Shown: piece by piece, positions 9,838 through 18,016 of the stretch
Layout: the number at the start of each line of letters is the position of its first letter
Position numbering within the stretch: position 1 is the first letter of the stretch
NCBI RefSeq assembly: GCF_947492455.1
Contig: NZ_CANLNB010000005.1
Coordinates: 124,001-188,000, forward strand
Length of the DNA: 64,000 bases
Direction of reading: 5' to 3'
From: an uncultured Aliiroseovarius sp.
Lineage (GTDB): Bacteria; Pseudomonadota; Alphaproteobacteria; Rhodobacterales; Rhodobacteraceae
Program-made: the position numbers and the translations under genes
The notes under the pieces: model-generated
What the model was told of the DNA's origin: nothing
The model's database searches: none
Seen by the model: only the letters and a program-made list of their open reading frames with translations

Positions 9838-10359
9838 ATGATAGACCGACGTACTGTGCTGAAACTTGGTGTGGCCGCTGTTGCGCCCACCTTGGTCACG
9901 GCCTGCGTCGGTGGCGGCGGGATCGAATTTCATCGCAACACCCGCCGCCCCATCAGTTCGACCACGCGGTTTGACGCGGCGCGGTTTGCTGGGGACTGGG
10001 TGATCCGGGGAGAGTTCGTGCATCCGGGCGAGGCACCGCTTTTTGGCAAGGTGTCCATCGAACATGGCGCACGAGGCATCACCGGCATCACGCTGAGCAA
10101 CGCGGCCAGTTCGCGCGAACGCTATGACGCGCAGATGAAAACGCCTGGCCGGATCGTCGTGGGCACGCCGCCGTTCGGGACCGAATACTGGGTGCTGTGG
10201 GTGGATGCAGACTATCGCACCGCAGCGATTGGCACGCCGTCGGGCAGCTTCGGCTGGATCATCGACCGAAAGCGCACCGGGGGCGCAGATCGCATCAAGG
10301 CAGCGGCGGATATGCTGGCCTTCAACGGATACGCCACGGATCGGCTGCAAACGCGGTAA
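9838..10359 (+). CDS. Lipocalin-like protein, probable Tat-exported lipoprotein
   Basis: The 173-residue protein starts MIDRRTVLKLG, a twin-arginine type signal, and runs into the lipobox LVTAC, so the mature protein would begin at Cys near residue 23 and be lipid-anchored. The rest (FAGDWVIRGEF as the GxW-like first strand, TEYWVLWVDADYRTAAIGTP as the last strands) is the pattern of bacterial lipocalins such as Blc. Bacterial lipocalins bind hydrophobic ligands at the outer membrane. It starts ten bases after the aldo-keto reductase, so an operon is likely. Confidence 0.82.
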   Translation: MIDRRTVLKLGVAAVAPTLVTACVGGGGIEFHRNTRRPISSTTRFDAARFAGDWVIRGEFVHPGEAPLFGKVSIEHGARGITGITLSNAASSRERYDAQMKTPGRIVVGTPPFGTEYWVLWVDADYRTAAIGTPSGSFGWIIDRKRTGGADRIKAAADMLAFNGYATDRLQTR

Positions 10360-10403
10360 GCCCCGCGCTTGCGACTGGGCGCAGGACATGCGAAGCCGTT
10401 TGC

Positions 10404-11306
10404 ATGCAAGCTTGGATCCCCATCACCATTCTGGCCGCGTTCTCGCAAAACCTGCGTTTCATGCTGCAAAAGCGGCTGAAGGACACGCGGCTCAGTGCGA
10501 CCGGGGCCACTTTCGCGCGGTTCGTCTATTCGGCACCGTTGGTCGCCGTACTGATGGCGGGCTATTTCGCGGTCACGGGGATTGACGTCCCGCAGCCTGA
10601 CACGCGGTTCTTCGCTTTTGCCTTCACCGGCGGGATTGCCCAGATTTTGGCAACGATCTGCGTGGTCGCGCTGTTTGCCGAGCGCAATTTTGCGGTTGGG
10701 ATCACCTTCAAAAAAACCGAAGTGGTGCTGACGGCCCTCACTGGCCTTCTGGTGCTGGGCGAAGGCGTCGGCACGGCCGGAGCGCTGGCAATTGGGATCG
10801 GGTTTTTCGGGCTGATCCTGCTGTCGGACCCGCCCGAAGGCGGGCAGGGTTGGCGGCGCTTCTTCAACAAAGCCGCGGCACTGGGGCTTGGGGCAGGGCT
10901 GCTCTTTTCCTTTTCCGCCATCGGTTATCGCGGCGCGTCGCTGTCACTGGGCGTCGAGGATGTGGTGGCGCGCGCGGGCTTTACCTTGGCTGTCGTCACG
11001 GCGTTCCAATCACTGATCATGGCGGGCTGGATGGTCTTGCGCGAAAAGGGTGAGGTCACACGCGTGTTTGCCGTGTGGCGCGTGGGCGTGCTGGTGGGGC
11101 TCAGCTCGATGATCGGCAGCTTCTGCTGGTTCACCGCCTTCACGCTGCAAAACGCAGCCCTCGTGAAAGCGCTTGGCCAGATCGAGCTGCTGTTCTCTTA
11201 CACCGCCACACTGTTCGTGTTCCGCGAAAAGGTCAGCGGGCGTGAATATGCCGGCACCGCGTTGATCCTCGCCTCGGTTCTGGTGCTGGTTTTGTACTTG
11301 AAATAA
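10404..11306 (+). CDS. DMT/EamA-family membrane transporter
   Basis: A 300-residue inner-membrane protein with about ten hydrophobic helices in two homologous halves, the layout of drug/metabolite transporters (EamA). The start at 10404 (MQAWIPITILAAFSQNL) is chosen because it begins directly with the first helix; longer readings in this frame enter the lipocalin gene. The second half includes the conserved Lys-Ala-Leu-Gly-Gln-Ile-Glu block (ALVKALGQIELLFSYT). Substrate is not predictable. It lies 44 bases after the lipocalin gene and is convergent with the Nudix gene. Confidence 0.88.
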   Translation: MQAWIPITILAAFSQNLRFMLQKRLKDTRLSATGATFARFVYSAPLVAVLMAGYFAVTGIDVPQPDTRFFAFAFTGGIAQILATICVVALFAERNFAVGITFKKTEVVLTALTGLLVLGEGVGTAGALAIGIGFFGLILLSDPPEGGQGWRRFFNKAAALGLGAGLLFSFSAIGYRGASLSLGVEDVVARAGFTLAVVTAFQSLIMAGWMVLREKGEVTRVFAVWRVGVLVGLSSMIGSFCWFTAFTLQNAALVKALGQIELLFSYTATLFVFREKVSGREYAGTALILASVLVLVLYLK

Positions 11307-11311
11307 GGCCC

Positions 11312-12013
11312 TTACAGAGCGGCGGACAGCGGGCCGACACCGCCCAGACGCTCGAACAGGCTTTCTTCGTCCGAGTTGTTGAAGAACGGAACCTGAGCGG
11401 GGGCGCCGAGGTTGGGCAGGTTGCCCACGATTTCGGCCAGCACAACCTCGGTGATGAAGGGCAGGTCAAAGCGGCGGACGTCATCGAGCGGGATCCATTG
11501 CAGGTGGCTCAGCTCGTCCGACGCGCGCGAGAAATCGTCGATGTCGGTCTGAAGCTCGTCCGCATCCACCGCAAAGAAGCGCGCATCAAAGCGGCGCGGG
11601 CGCCCTTTGGGCGTGATGGCGCGGAAAACAAAGGACATGCCTTTGGCCGAGGGGATAAAGCCCGCATCTGCGAAGCTCTGCCAATCGCCGGGGATGTCGC
11701 CAGCCCATGCGCCAGCCTCGCCCAAGATCTGGCCGGTTTCTTCCCACAATTCGCGAATGGCCGCGACCAACAGCGCCTGCGCTTTCGAGGCATCCGCCTG
11801 TTCGCCCAGACGGGTCAGGCAGGGCTCGGCCCCGGCGTCCGCCAGCGGCACTTGCGCGTCGGTGGCGTCCAAAGCGCCGCCCGGAAAGACGAACTTGTTG
11901 GGCATGAAGGCGGCCTTTGCACCGCGCTGTCCCATCAGAACTTGGGGGCGGGTGGCCTTGTCCCGGATCAGAATGACGGTTGCTGCGTCGCGGATGATCT
12001 TGGATTTGTCCAT
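11312..12013 (-). CDS. Nudix hydrolase with an insertion in the Nudix box
   Basis: A 233-residue protein. The start at 12013 (MDKSKIIRDAATVILIRD) is chosen because an AGGGGC ribosome site precedes it and longer readings run into the DUF983 gene. The Nudix box is split: the FPGGALDATD part is followed by about 35 extra residues before AAIRELWEETGQIL, which carries the REx2EExG metal-binding residues. A comparable insertion is known in the NUDT7/NUDT19 (CoA-diphosphatase-like) group. The substrate may be a nucleoside-diphosphate conjugate such as a CoA ester, which is inference. It follows the DUF983 gene by 22 bases. Confidence 0.87.
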   Translation of the reverse strand: MDKSKIIRDAATVILIRDKATRPQVLMGQRGAKAAFMPNKFVFPGGALDATDAQVPLADAGAEPCLTRLGEQADASKAQALLVAAIRELWEETGQILGEAGAWAGDIPGDWQSFADAGFIPSAKGMSFVFRAITPKGRPRRFDARFFAVDADELQTDIDDFSRASDELSHLQWIPLDDVRRFDLPFITEVVLAEIVGNLPNLGAPAQVPFFNNSDEESLFERLGGVGPLSAAL

Positions 12014-12035
12014 GTCGGCCCCTGATAGTGCTCTG

Positions 12036-12455
12036 TTATTTCGGTCCAGCAAACCCATGCATACGTTTCGCCCACTGAAAGGCAATCATAAAGCCCTTGA
12101 AACGGGGCAGAAGGTAAAGTGACGCAGCGACAGTCCCGACCGTGAAGATGGTGGCCAGGATCAGAGGGTCACTCACGACGTGTACATAGAAGACGTGCAG
12201 CAAAGGCGCCATGATGTGCCCCACCACAATAATGGTCAGATAGGCCGGGCCATCATCTGCGCGCTGGTGGTGCAGCTCTTCTCCGCAGACGGTGCAGTCA
12301 TGATGGACCTTTAGATAGCCCTGAAAAAGTTTGCCCGTGCCACAGTTCGGGCACCGCTTCGCCCAGCCCTTGCGCAGGGCGGGTTTCATCTCGCGTTCAG
12401 CGTCGGTCAGCGTTGGCATTACGTCATCCGCAGTCATCTGGGCGTTCTCGGTCAT
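12036..12455 (-). CDS. DUF983 membrane protein with zinc-binding Cys pairs
   Basis: A 139-residue protein with two CxxC motifs (CPNCGTGKLF near residue 35, CTVCGEEL near residue 54), followed by two hydrophobic helices. This arrangement matches DUF983, common in alphaproteobacteria and often near cytochrome oxidase genes or, as here, a Nudix gene. Function unknown; a zinc ribbon on the cytoplasmic side is likely. It is divergent from the EF-hand gene, with 194 bases between them. Confidence 0.85.
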   Translation of the reverse strand: MTENAQMTADDVMPTLTDAEREMKPALRKGWAKRCPNCGTGKLFQGYLKVHHDCTVCGEELHHQRADDGPAYLTIIVVGHIMAPLLHVFYVHVVSDPLILATIFTVGTVAASLYLLPRFKGFMIAFQWAKRMHGFAGPK

Positions 12456-12649
12456 CTGGGAATCCTTTATCGCGCGTCAGACCATCATACAGAACTTCAC
12501 ATGTAAATCAGGCCCAGAAACACGCTTGCGTCGGGATGTCGCGGAAAAATGCGCAGAACGGCGACGGAAAACTGACGCCCACGCGTTGAAGATACATAGC
12601 GACACGGAAACACGGTGTTGCAAGAGGCAAGAAATCTTAGGAGATCGTT

Positions 12650-13231
12650 ATGAAACTGAACAAGAAAACTGCTGCGACCGCCATTGCTCTGGGCCTGGGT
12701 GCCGCGCTGACGTTGACCTCGACCGCTGCCATGGCTTTTGGGGGCAAAGACGGCGACCGTGGCCCGATGGGCCGTAAAGGCGGGTTCATGCAGATGGAGT
12801 TCGTCGATGTTGATCTGGATAAGAACGGTCAAATCACCGTCGAGGACCTGCAGGCCGCTGCCAAGGCACGGTTTGATACGGCTGATGCCAATGGTGACGG
12901 CGCACTGACGCTGGATGAGCTGAAAGCCCAGGCCGAAAAGCGCATGGCAGATCGTATGGCTGCAAAAGGCGACGGTAAGGGTGACGGCAAAGGCAAGATG
13001 TTCCAAAAGCGCATGGGCTGGAAGCTGGAAGACATGCTGGCCAAGAAAGACGCGGACGGCAATGGCAGCCTGAGCTTTGATGAAATGTCGCCTGATCAGG
13101 CCAAGCTTGAGCGTATGATCGACCGGTTCGACACGGACGATGACAACGCGATTTCGGCGGCCGAGTTCGATGCGGCCCAGAAAGAGATGTTCATGCGTCA
13201 TGGCGGTAAAAACCGCGACCGCAAGGGCTAA
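12650..13231 (+). CDS. Secreted EF-hand calcium-binding protein
   Basis: A 193-residue protein with a Sec signal peptide (cleavage probably after AAMA near residue 28). Four EF-hand-like loops follow: DVDLDKNGQITVEDL, DTADANGDGALTLDEL, DADGNGSLSFDEM and DTDDDNAISAAEF. The linker between the second and third loops is rich in Gly, Lys and Asp. It has a strong ribosome site (TAGGAG). Its product should bind Ca2+ in the periplasm or outside the cell. The neighbour on its right is an ECF sigma factor operon, and a stem-loop at 13241-13270 separates them. A link between the two is suggested only by adjacency. Confidence 0.85.
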   Translation: MKLNKKTAATAIALGLGAALTLTSTAAMAFGGKDGDRGPMGRKGGFMQMEFVDVDLDKNGQITVEDLQAAAKARFDTADANGDGALTLDELKAQAEKRMADRMAAKGDGKGDGKGKMFQKRMGWKLEDMLAKKDADGNGSLSFDEMSPDQAKLERMIDRFDTDDDNAISAAEFDAAQKEMFMRHGGKNRDRKG

Positions 13232-13240
13232 ACCTGACGT

Positions 13241-13270
13241 GGATGCCCCGCCTGACGGGGTGGGGCATCC
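13241..13270 (+). terminator. Stem-loop between the EF-hand gene and the sigma factor gene
   Basis: Nine-base arms (13241-13249 and 13262-13270) pair perfectly around a 12-base loop. No T tract follows, so it may act as an attenuator or mRNA 3'-end stabiliser rather than a full terminator. Confidence 0.5.
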
Positions 13271-13310
13271 GCACATTGTCATGGGTCAGGGAACGGGCTA
13301 GGCAGGGTAT

Positions 13311-13898
13311 ATGAACATGGCCTTGGACGCGTATGAAGGTGCTTCGGATGAGGCGTTGCTGGTGCTTTACGGCAATGGCGACCCTATGGCAGCGCAGCTG
13401 CTGACCCATCGGCTGGCACCGCGCGTCTTGGGCTTTGCGACACGCCTTCTGGGCGGGGATCGCGCCGAGGCCGAGGACGTCACGCAAGAAGCGATGTTGC
13501 GTCTGTGGAAACAGGCCGCAAGCTGGCGCAGCGGCGAGGCTCAGGTCTCGACCTGGCTGTATCGAGTGGTGTCGAACCTCTGCACGGACCGGCTGCGGAA
13601 ACGGCGGACCGTTGATCTGGACGCGGCGGGTGACCCGGAAGATGGTCAGCCCTCGGCGGTTGAAAATATGATGGATGTCGATCGGGCCACGGCCTTGCAA
13701 GACGCGCTGAACCGCTTGCCGGATCGACAGAAAGTTGCGGTGACGCTTCGACACATAGAAGGGGCAACGAACCCCGAGATCGCCCAGATCATGGGCATCA
13801 GCGTCGAAGCGGTGGAAAGTCTGACCGCACGGGGAAAAAGGGCACTGGCCAAGGATTTGGCCGGACGACGAGAGGAGTTGGGATATGGCGAAGACTGA
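13311..13898 (+). CDS. ECF-type RNA polymerase sigma factor
   Basis: A 195-residue group 4 sigma factor. Region 2 contains the core-binding and -10-recognition block AEDVTQEAMLRLWKQ (about residues 58-72) and STWLYRVVSNLCTDRLRKR; region 4 has LPDRQKVAVTLRHIEG and the helix-turn-helix NPEIAQIMGISVEAVESLTARGKRAL. The next gene overlaps its end by 14 bases and encodes a probable membrane-bound anti-sigma factor. A third gene encodes a Spy/CpxP-like protein, so the trio resembles metal- or envelope-stress sigma systems. The start may instead be the ATG two codons later. Confidence 0.9.
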   Translation: MNMALDAYEGASDEALLVLYGNGDPMAAQLLTHRLAPRVLGFATRLLGGDRAEAEDVTQEAMLRLWKQAASWRSGEAQVSTWLYRVVSNLCTDRLRKRRTVDLDAAGDPEDGQPSAVENMMDVDRATALQDALNRLPDRQKVAVTLRHIEGATNPEIAQIMGISVEAVESLTARGKRALAKDLAGRREELGYGED

Positions 13899-14292
13899 CA
13901 ATCAGCCGATGCAAGACGACGAGCTGGACCTGTTCTTTGAGGCGGCCCGGCAGGATGTGGCGGAACCCTCGGATGCGCTGATGGCGGCGATCATGGCCGA
14001 CGCGCAGGCACATATGCCTGTGGTCGATCCGCTGCCTGCTCCGAAGGCACAAACGAAAGGGTGGTTCGCCTCGATCTGGAGCGCGATTGGCGGGCTGCCG
14101 GCCGCAGCCAGCCTTGCGACGGCAACCGTGGCTGGCGTCTGGATCGGGTTCACGCAGCCCGTGCAACTTGAAACGCTCTCTGGCGGGCTGGTGCTGGCCG
14201 GGGACTATGTCACCACGGATACGTCTTACGCGCTGGAAGACCTTGCGCCCGGATATTTGGGAACGACACTCTTTGCAGAGGATGAGGGATAA
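13885..14292 (+). CDS. Probable membrane anti-sigma factor
   Basis: A 135-residue protein with an acidic cytoplasmic N-terminal part (DDELDLFFEAARQDVAEPSDALMAAIMADA), one membrane segment near residues 70-88 (LPAAASLATATVAGVWIGF) and a short outer part. The first motif lies where anti-sigma domains bind their sigma factor. There is no zinc HxxxCxxC motif, so it is not a ZAS-type anti-sigma. The role is inferred from the 14-base overlap with the ECF sigma gene and the topology. The next gene begins two bases after its stop. Confidence 0.72.
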   Translation: MAKTDNQPMQDDELDLFFEAARQDVAEPSDALMAAIMADAQAHMPVVDPLPAPKAQTKGWFASIWSAIGGLPAAASLATATVAGVWIGFTQPVQLETLSGGLVLAGDYVTTDTSYALEDLAPGYLGTTLFAEDEG

Positions 14293-14294
14293 TC

Positions 14295-14819
14295 ATGTCA
14301 GAACAGACACCGCAGACACCGACCTCGGATCCGCGCGCGCCCCGACGCTGGACGCGCGTTGTGCTGGTGGTCTCGTTGACGCTGAACCTTCTGGTTCTGG
14401 GATTGATCGTGGGGGCCAAGGTTTCGGGCCATCGCGGGGATGATTTTGATCACCGCGGACCCGAGCGTGGTGCGATCCGCGATCTGGGGTTCGGCCCGAT
14501 TGCCAAGGCTCTGGATCACAAGGACCGGCGCGAAATCGGGCGTGCGTTTCGGCGTGAAAGCGGATCGTTCAAGGATAATCGCGCGGTGCTTGAGCGGGAT
14601 TTTGTGATGCTTCTGCAGATCCTGCGCAGTGACAGCTTCGACGCGGCTGCTTTTGAAGCCACGTTGGCCCAGCAGGCCGAGCGTCTGCGTCTGCGTGGCG
14701 AGACCTTGCGGCATCTTCTTGTCGAGCAGATCGACGGCATGTCTGTGACAGACCGCAAGGCTTTTGCCGATCGCTTGGAAAGCGCTGTGGATCGTGGGCC
14801 GAGGCCCAAGGAACGTTAA
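14295..14819 (+). CDS. Spy/CpxP-like periplasmic (heavy-metal-sensor-type) protein
   Basis: A 174-residue protein with one N-terminal membrane anchor (about residues 21-41) and a helical periplasmic region: repeated charged helices with FRRESGSFKDNRAVLERDF and LAQQAERLRLRGETLRHLL resemble the LTxxQ/periplasmic heavy-metal-sensor families. As the third gene of the sigma/anti-sigma operon it may serve as the sensor, as CnrX does for CnrH/CnrY. Metal binding is not proved: few His residues and no Cys are present in the periplasmic part. Confidence 0.72.
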   Translation: MSEQTPQTPTSDPRAPRRWTRVVLVVSLTLNLLVLGLIVGAKVSGHRGDDFDHRGPERGAIRDLGFGPIAKALDHKDRREIGRAFRRESGSFKDNRAVLERDFVMLLQILRSDSFDAAAFEATLAQQAERLRLRGETLRHLLVEQIDGMSVTDRKAFADRLESAVDRGPRPKER

Positions 14820-14855
14820 TTTCAGGTGGGCTGCGTCTGTACGTGGCCCGTCTGC

Positions 14856-16241
14856 TTAGGCCGCAGACCGTCCGAAGGTGACCACGTTGCGGCCATCGGA
14901 TTTCGACGCATATAGCGCTTGATCCGCAGCCCGTGTCAGCTCATGTGCGCTGCGCGAGTCGTTTGGCTGATCCCCCCAAACCGCAACCCCGACCGAGACT
15001 GTGACCGCAATTGGAAAAGTGGCCTCGGCGACGTAAATCGGCAGATCCCCGATGGCGCGGCGCAGGCGCTCTGCCATGGCCATCACATCCTTTTGGCTGA
15101 CATCCGGCAGGGCGACCATGAACTCCTCGCCGCCAAACCGCGCCAGAAGGTCAAAGGCACGTAGGTTGTCGCGCAGACGATTTGCGACCTCGATCAGCAC
15201 CTGATCGCCAACACCATGGCCGAACCGGTCGTTGATGGATTTGAAGTGGTCCAGATCCAACACCATGATCGCATAGGGCTGCCCGTTGGTCAGTGCCTCT
15301 TGCTCCAGCCGGTTCAGATAGCTTTGTGCGTAGCGGCGGTTGTGCAGCCCGGTCAGCGGATCCTGCACCGCCAGTGACAGGTTGTGGTCAAAGCGTTTGC
15401 GTAGGGCATCCAGCTCTCGTTTGCGTGCCAGAAGGGTTTTCAGGCGCACGGCAAGTTCTGTCGCATCGAACCCGCAATTCAGGATCGCATCCGCCCCCAG
15501 ATCCAATGCCATCGCGCCATCGTGGGGGCGATCCCGGTCATGGATAACCACGATAATCGCGTTACGAGTATGCACACGCGAGCGCAGCTCGCTTACCAAT
15601 CGCAGACCGTCGGACTCCCCTGCCAGTGACGCGCTTATCACAAAGGCGTCGGGGGCATTCTTAAGGGTGCTCACGTCGCTGAGTGCCTGAGATTTCGTCA
15701 GCACATCCAGGCGGTGCGGAAGCTCGAGCCCAAGTTTGCGGCGCCACAGAAGCCCATGTTCTGGTTCCGGCGCGACAAGGGCAATATGGGCTGCGGGAAC
15801 AAAGCTCGCCGCGTCCTCGGCGCATCCGAACTCGGCCGAGATGTCGCGATGGCGCATGATCTCGTCATATGTGCCGCGCATGCGGATCAAATTTCGTACC
15901 ATCGCCGACAGCGTGCTTTCTTTCACGTCCGGCGAATAGACATCATCGGCCCCCGCTTCCAATGCAGCAATTCGGTTGTGCTGGCTGTCCTTGTCGGCAA
16001 ACAAGATGACCGGAATGGTGTGCAGGTTTGCGTCCTTTTTCAGAGCGCTGCAGATCGTCAGGCTTTGACCAGATTGTCCGCGTCCCAAGATGATCAGGTC
16101 AGGCTGCGCCCGCCGCGCCGTTTCCAGCACGTCGTCGATCCGCTCGACCTGAATCACATCATATCCTGACACGGTGAACTTCACCTTCAGGACGATGCGA
16201 TTGGTCGCAAGATCGTCTGCTATCAAGATCCTTCCGCTCAT
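14856..16241 (-). CDS. pleD: PleD-like diguanylate cyclase with degenerate receiver domains
   Basis: A 461-residue protein with two receiver-like domains (about residues 1-120 and 150-275) and a GGDEF domain. The cyclase is intact: LARFGGEEF active site and RAFD five residues upstream, the RxxD inhibitory site. The first receiver keeps the acidic pair (IADD) but has Gly in PDLIILGRGQSG where PleD has the phosphoacceptor Asp, and lacks the conserved Thr and Lys (YSPDV instead of LTKPI). The second receiver also has no Asp at the site (FVISASL). It should make cyclic di-GMP, but control by phosphorylation looks lost. Confidence 0.9.
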   Translation of the reverse strand: MSGRILIADDLATNRIVLKVKFTVSGYDVIQVERIDDVLETARRAQPDLIILGRGQSGQSLTICSALKKDANLHTIPVILFADKDSQHNRIAALEAGADDVYSPDVKESTLSAMVRNLIRMRGTYDEIMRHRDISAEFGCAEDAASFVPAAHIALVAPEPEHGLLWRRKLGLELPHRLDVLTKSQALSDVSTLKNAPDAFVISASLAGESDGLRLVSELRSRVHTRNAIIVVIHDRDRPHDGAMALDLGADAILNCGFDATELAVRLKTLLARKRELDALRKRFDHNLSLAVQDPLTGLHNRRYAQSYLNRLEQEALTNGQPYAIMVLDLDHFKSINDRFGHGVGDQVLIEVANRLRDNLRAFDLLARFGGEEFMVALPDVSQKDVMAMAERLRRAIGDLPIYVAEATFPIAVTVSVGVAVWGDQPNDSRSAHELTRAADQALYASKSDGRNVVTFGRSAA

Positions 16242-16331
16242 CAGGCCGTTTCGCTAAATGTTGAATTGAGTTGGAGACATCCTGCGGCGGATTGGTTAAG
16301 AAATCCTTTCCAAATGAAAAGGAGTGTTAAA

Positions 16332-16610
16332 TTGACGTCGGATCAAGCCGAACGGATTGCGCTGAATATGCTGGCCTGGCTGGTGTCAAATGACGACCTT
16401 TTGCCGATTTTCATGGGGGCGACCGGGGCAGGGCAGGACACGTTGCGGGATCGCGCGGGCGAACCCGAGTTTCTTGCCGCGATGCTCGATTTTCTGATGA
16501 TGGATGATCAATGGATCATGCAAGCCTGTGATGCGCAGGGGCTGGCCTATGATCAGGTTGCGCAGGTCCGACACGCTTTGCCGGGCGGATCAGAAATGCA
16601 CTGGACCTGA
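16332..16610 (+). CDS. DUF3572 family protein
   Basis: A 92-residue soluble, mostly helical protein. The start is a TTG at 16332, chosen because AAGGAG (16318-16323) lies at a good distance and family members begin with this SDQAERIALNMLAWL block; an ATG at 16314 has no ribosome site. LLPIFMGATGAG and FLAAMLDFLMMDDQWIM are the family's conserved blocks. Function unknown. It sits between the divergent pleD and a HAD phosphatase gene, an order I believe recurs in Rhodobacterales. Confidence 0.82.
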   Translation: MTSDQAERIALNMLAWLVSNDDLLPIFMGATGAGQDTLRDRAGEPEFLAAMLDFLMMDDQWIMQACDAQGLAYDQVAQVRHALPGGSEMHWT

Positions 16611-16657
16611 TGGTCTGATATGGGCAGTGTGGCCTTGAAACGCAGCTAGGAGCACCC

Positions 16658-17350
16658 ATGATGATCAAGGCCCTTCTCTTTGACAAGGACGGCACGCTTT
16701 TCCAGTTCAAGGCAACGTGGGAGGCCTGGGCGCATGCGGTGCTTTTGCGCCTGACGAACGGTGATCATGCGCACGCGGCCGAGGTGGGCCGGGACATCGG
16801 GTTCGATATGGAGACGCAGTCATTTGCACGTGACAGCGTGGTGATTGCCGGCACCCCGGCCGAGATTGTCTCGGCTCTGCAAAAACACTTCGATTTGTCA
16901 GCTAACGCGCTGGAAACCATTCTTAACGACGAGGCTGAAACCGCGCCTCAGGTTGAAGCGGTCGCCTTGGTGCCTTTGATGGAAGAGCTGCGTGCCCGAG
17001 GGTTGGCCTTGGGTGTAGCGACAAACGACGCCGAGCGCCCTGCGCGACAGCATTTGGAAGGGGCAGGCGTGTCGAATCTGTTCGATTTTATTTCGGGCTA
17101 TGACAGCGGAAATGGCGTCAAGCCGGACGCCGCTCCCTGCCTCGCCTTTGCACGGGCGGTGGAGGTGAGCTCGGATCAAGTCGCGATGGTGGGCGACAGC
17201 CTGCATGACCTGAAAGCGGGGCGTGCGGCTGGGATGCGCACGATTGGGGTATTGACGGGGTTGGCGACACACAGCGAACTGTCACCCTTCGCAGACGTTG
17301 TGCTGGACGATATCGGGCAAATCCCGGCGTGGCTGGATCAGAGCGCCTGA
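16658..17350 (+). CDS. HAD-superfamily hydrolase (phosphoglycolate-phosphatase-like)
   Basis: A 230-residue cytoplasmic phosphatase. Motif I is FDKDGTLF (nucleophile Asp near residue 9), motif II GVATND, motif III the Lys of GVKPDAAP, motif IV VGDSLHDLKAGRAAGM. A helical cap lies between motifs I and II. Substrate is unknown; Gph-like or nucleotide phosphatases are the nearest types. The first two codons are both ATG; either could start. An AGGAGC ribosome site precedes them. Confidence 0.9.
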   Translation: MMIKALLFDKDGTLFQFKATWEAWAHAVLLRLTNGDHAHAAEVGRDIGFDMETQSFARDSVVIAGTPAEIVSALQKHFDLSANALETILNDEAETAPQVEAVALVPLMEELRARGLALGVATNDAERPARQHLEGAGVSNLFDFISGYDSGNGVKPDAAPCLAFARAVEVSSDQVAMVGDSLHDLKAGRAAGMRTIGVLTGLATHSELSPFADVVLDDIGQIPAWLDQSA

Positions 17351-17407
17351 CGAACAGATGCGCATTTTCGAATTGTTAAGACTTGGGGTCTAAAACATCA
17401 CCGTTAG

Positions 17408-18016
17408 ATGACGCGTGTGATGACAATGCATGGCTTGATTTTATGGATATTCGAAGCCTTTGTGCGCCTGACCTATGGGGATCAGGTGTGGGAAAAGGCG
17501 CTGACGGATCTTGATCTTCATGTTCAATCCGTCGAGCCGATGTTTCACTATGACGATCAGATTGGTCTTTCGATCTTAAGGCAGTTGGCGATCCAGCAAA
17601 ACCGAGACCGGACCTCGATCTTAGAAGATTTCGGCACATTTCTTGTCACTGACCCTCGGGTCGAACGCGTACGGCGTTTGTTGCGCTTTGGTGGGGTTGA
17701 ATACACTGATTTCCTGCACTCACTGGAAGATCTTAAAGGACGTGCGCGTTTGGCGGTTCCAGACCTGACCCTGCCGGACATACAGGTGGATGAAGTCCAA
17801 CTCCATGTGTTTCAGATCACATGCGAAAACACCCCCAAAGGCGCCCCATATGTTCTGCTGGGGGCCTTGCGTGCGCTGGCGGATGATTATGGTTCGCTCG
17901 CATATCTCGAGATATTGGCCGAGCAACAGGACAGCGTTGTCGTGAACGTCAGTTTGTTGGAACGTCAGCATGCCGAGGGACGCGAATTTGTGTGGGCAAC
18001 GGACGGTGCACCATGA
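17408..18016 (+). CDS. H-NOX-like protein lacking the heme-ligating His
   Basis: A 202-residue protein matching the heme NO-binding (H-NOX) family along its length: MHGLILWIFEAFVRLTYGDQVW at the start (20 or fewer residues are key: HGL, YGD, W), FGTFLV near residue 75, DFLHSLEDLK near 101-110. In the family the last position of DFLxxLDxLH is the proximal heme His; here it is Lys110. The YxSxR motif that holds the heme propionates is also absent (LHVFQITCEN). ATGs at 17408, 17420 and 17426 are all possible; the family pattern favours the last. It overlaps the HNOBA-GGDEF gene by four bases, so the two products probably form a pair. Confidence 0.85.
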   Translation: MTRVMTMHGLILWIFEAFVRLTYGDQVWEKALTDLDLHVQSVEPMFHYDDQIGLSILRQLAIQQNRDRTSILEDFGTFLVTDPRVERVRRLLRFGGVEYTDFLHSLEDLKGRARLAVPDLTLPDIQVDEVQLHVFQITCENTPKGAPYVLLGALRALADDYGSLAYLEILAEQQDSVVVNVSLLERQHAEGREFVWATDGAP

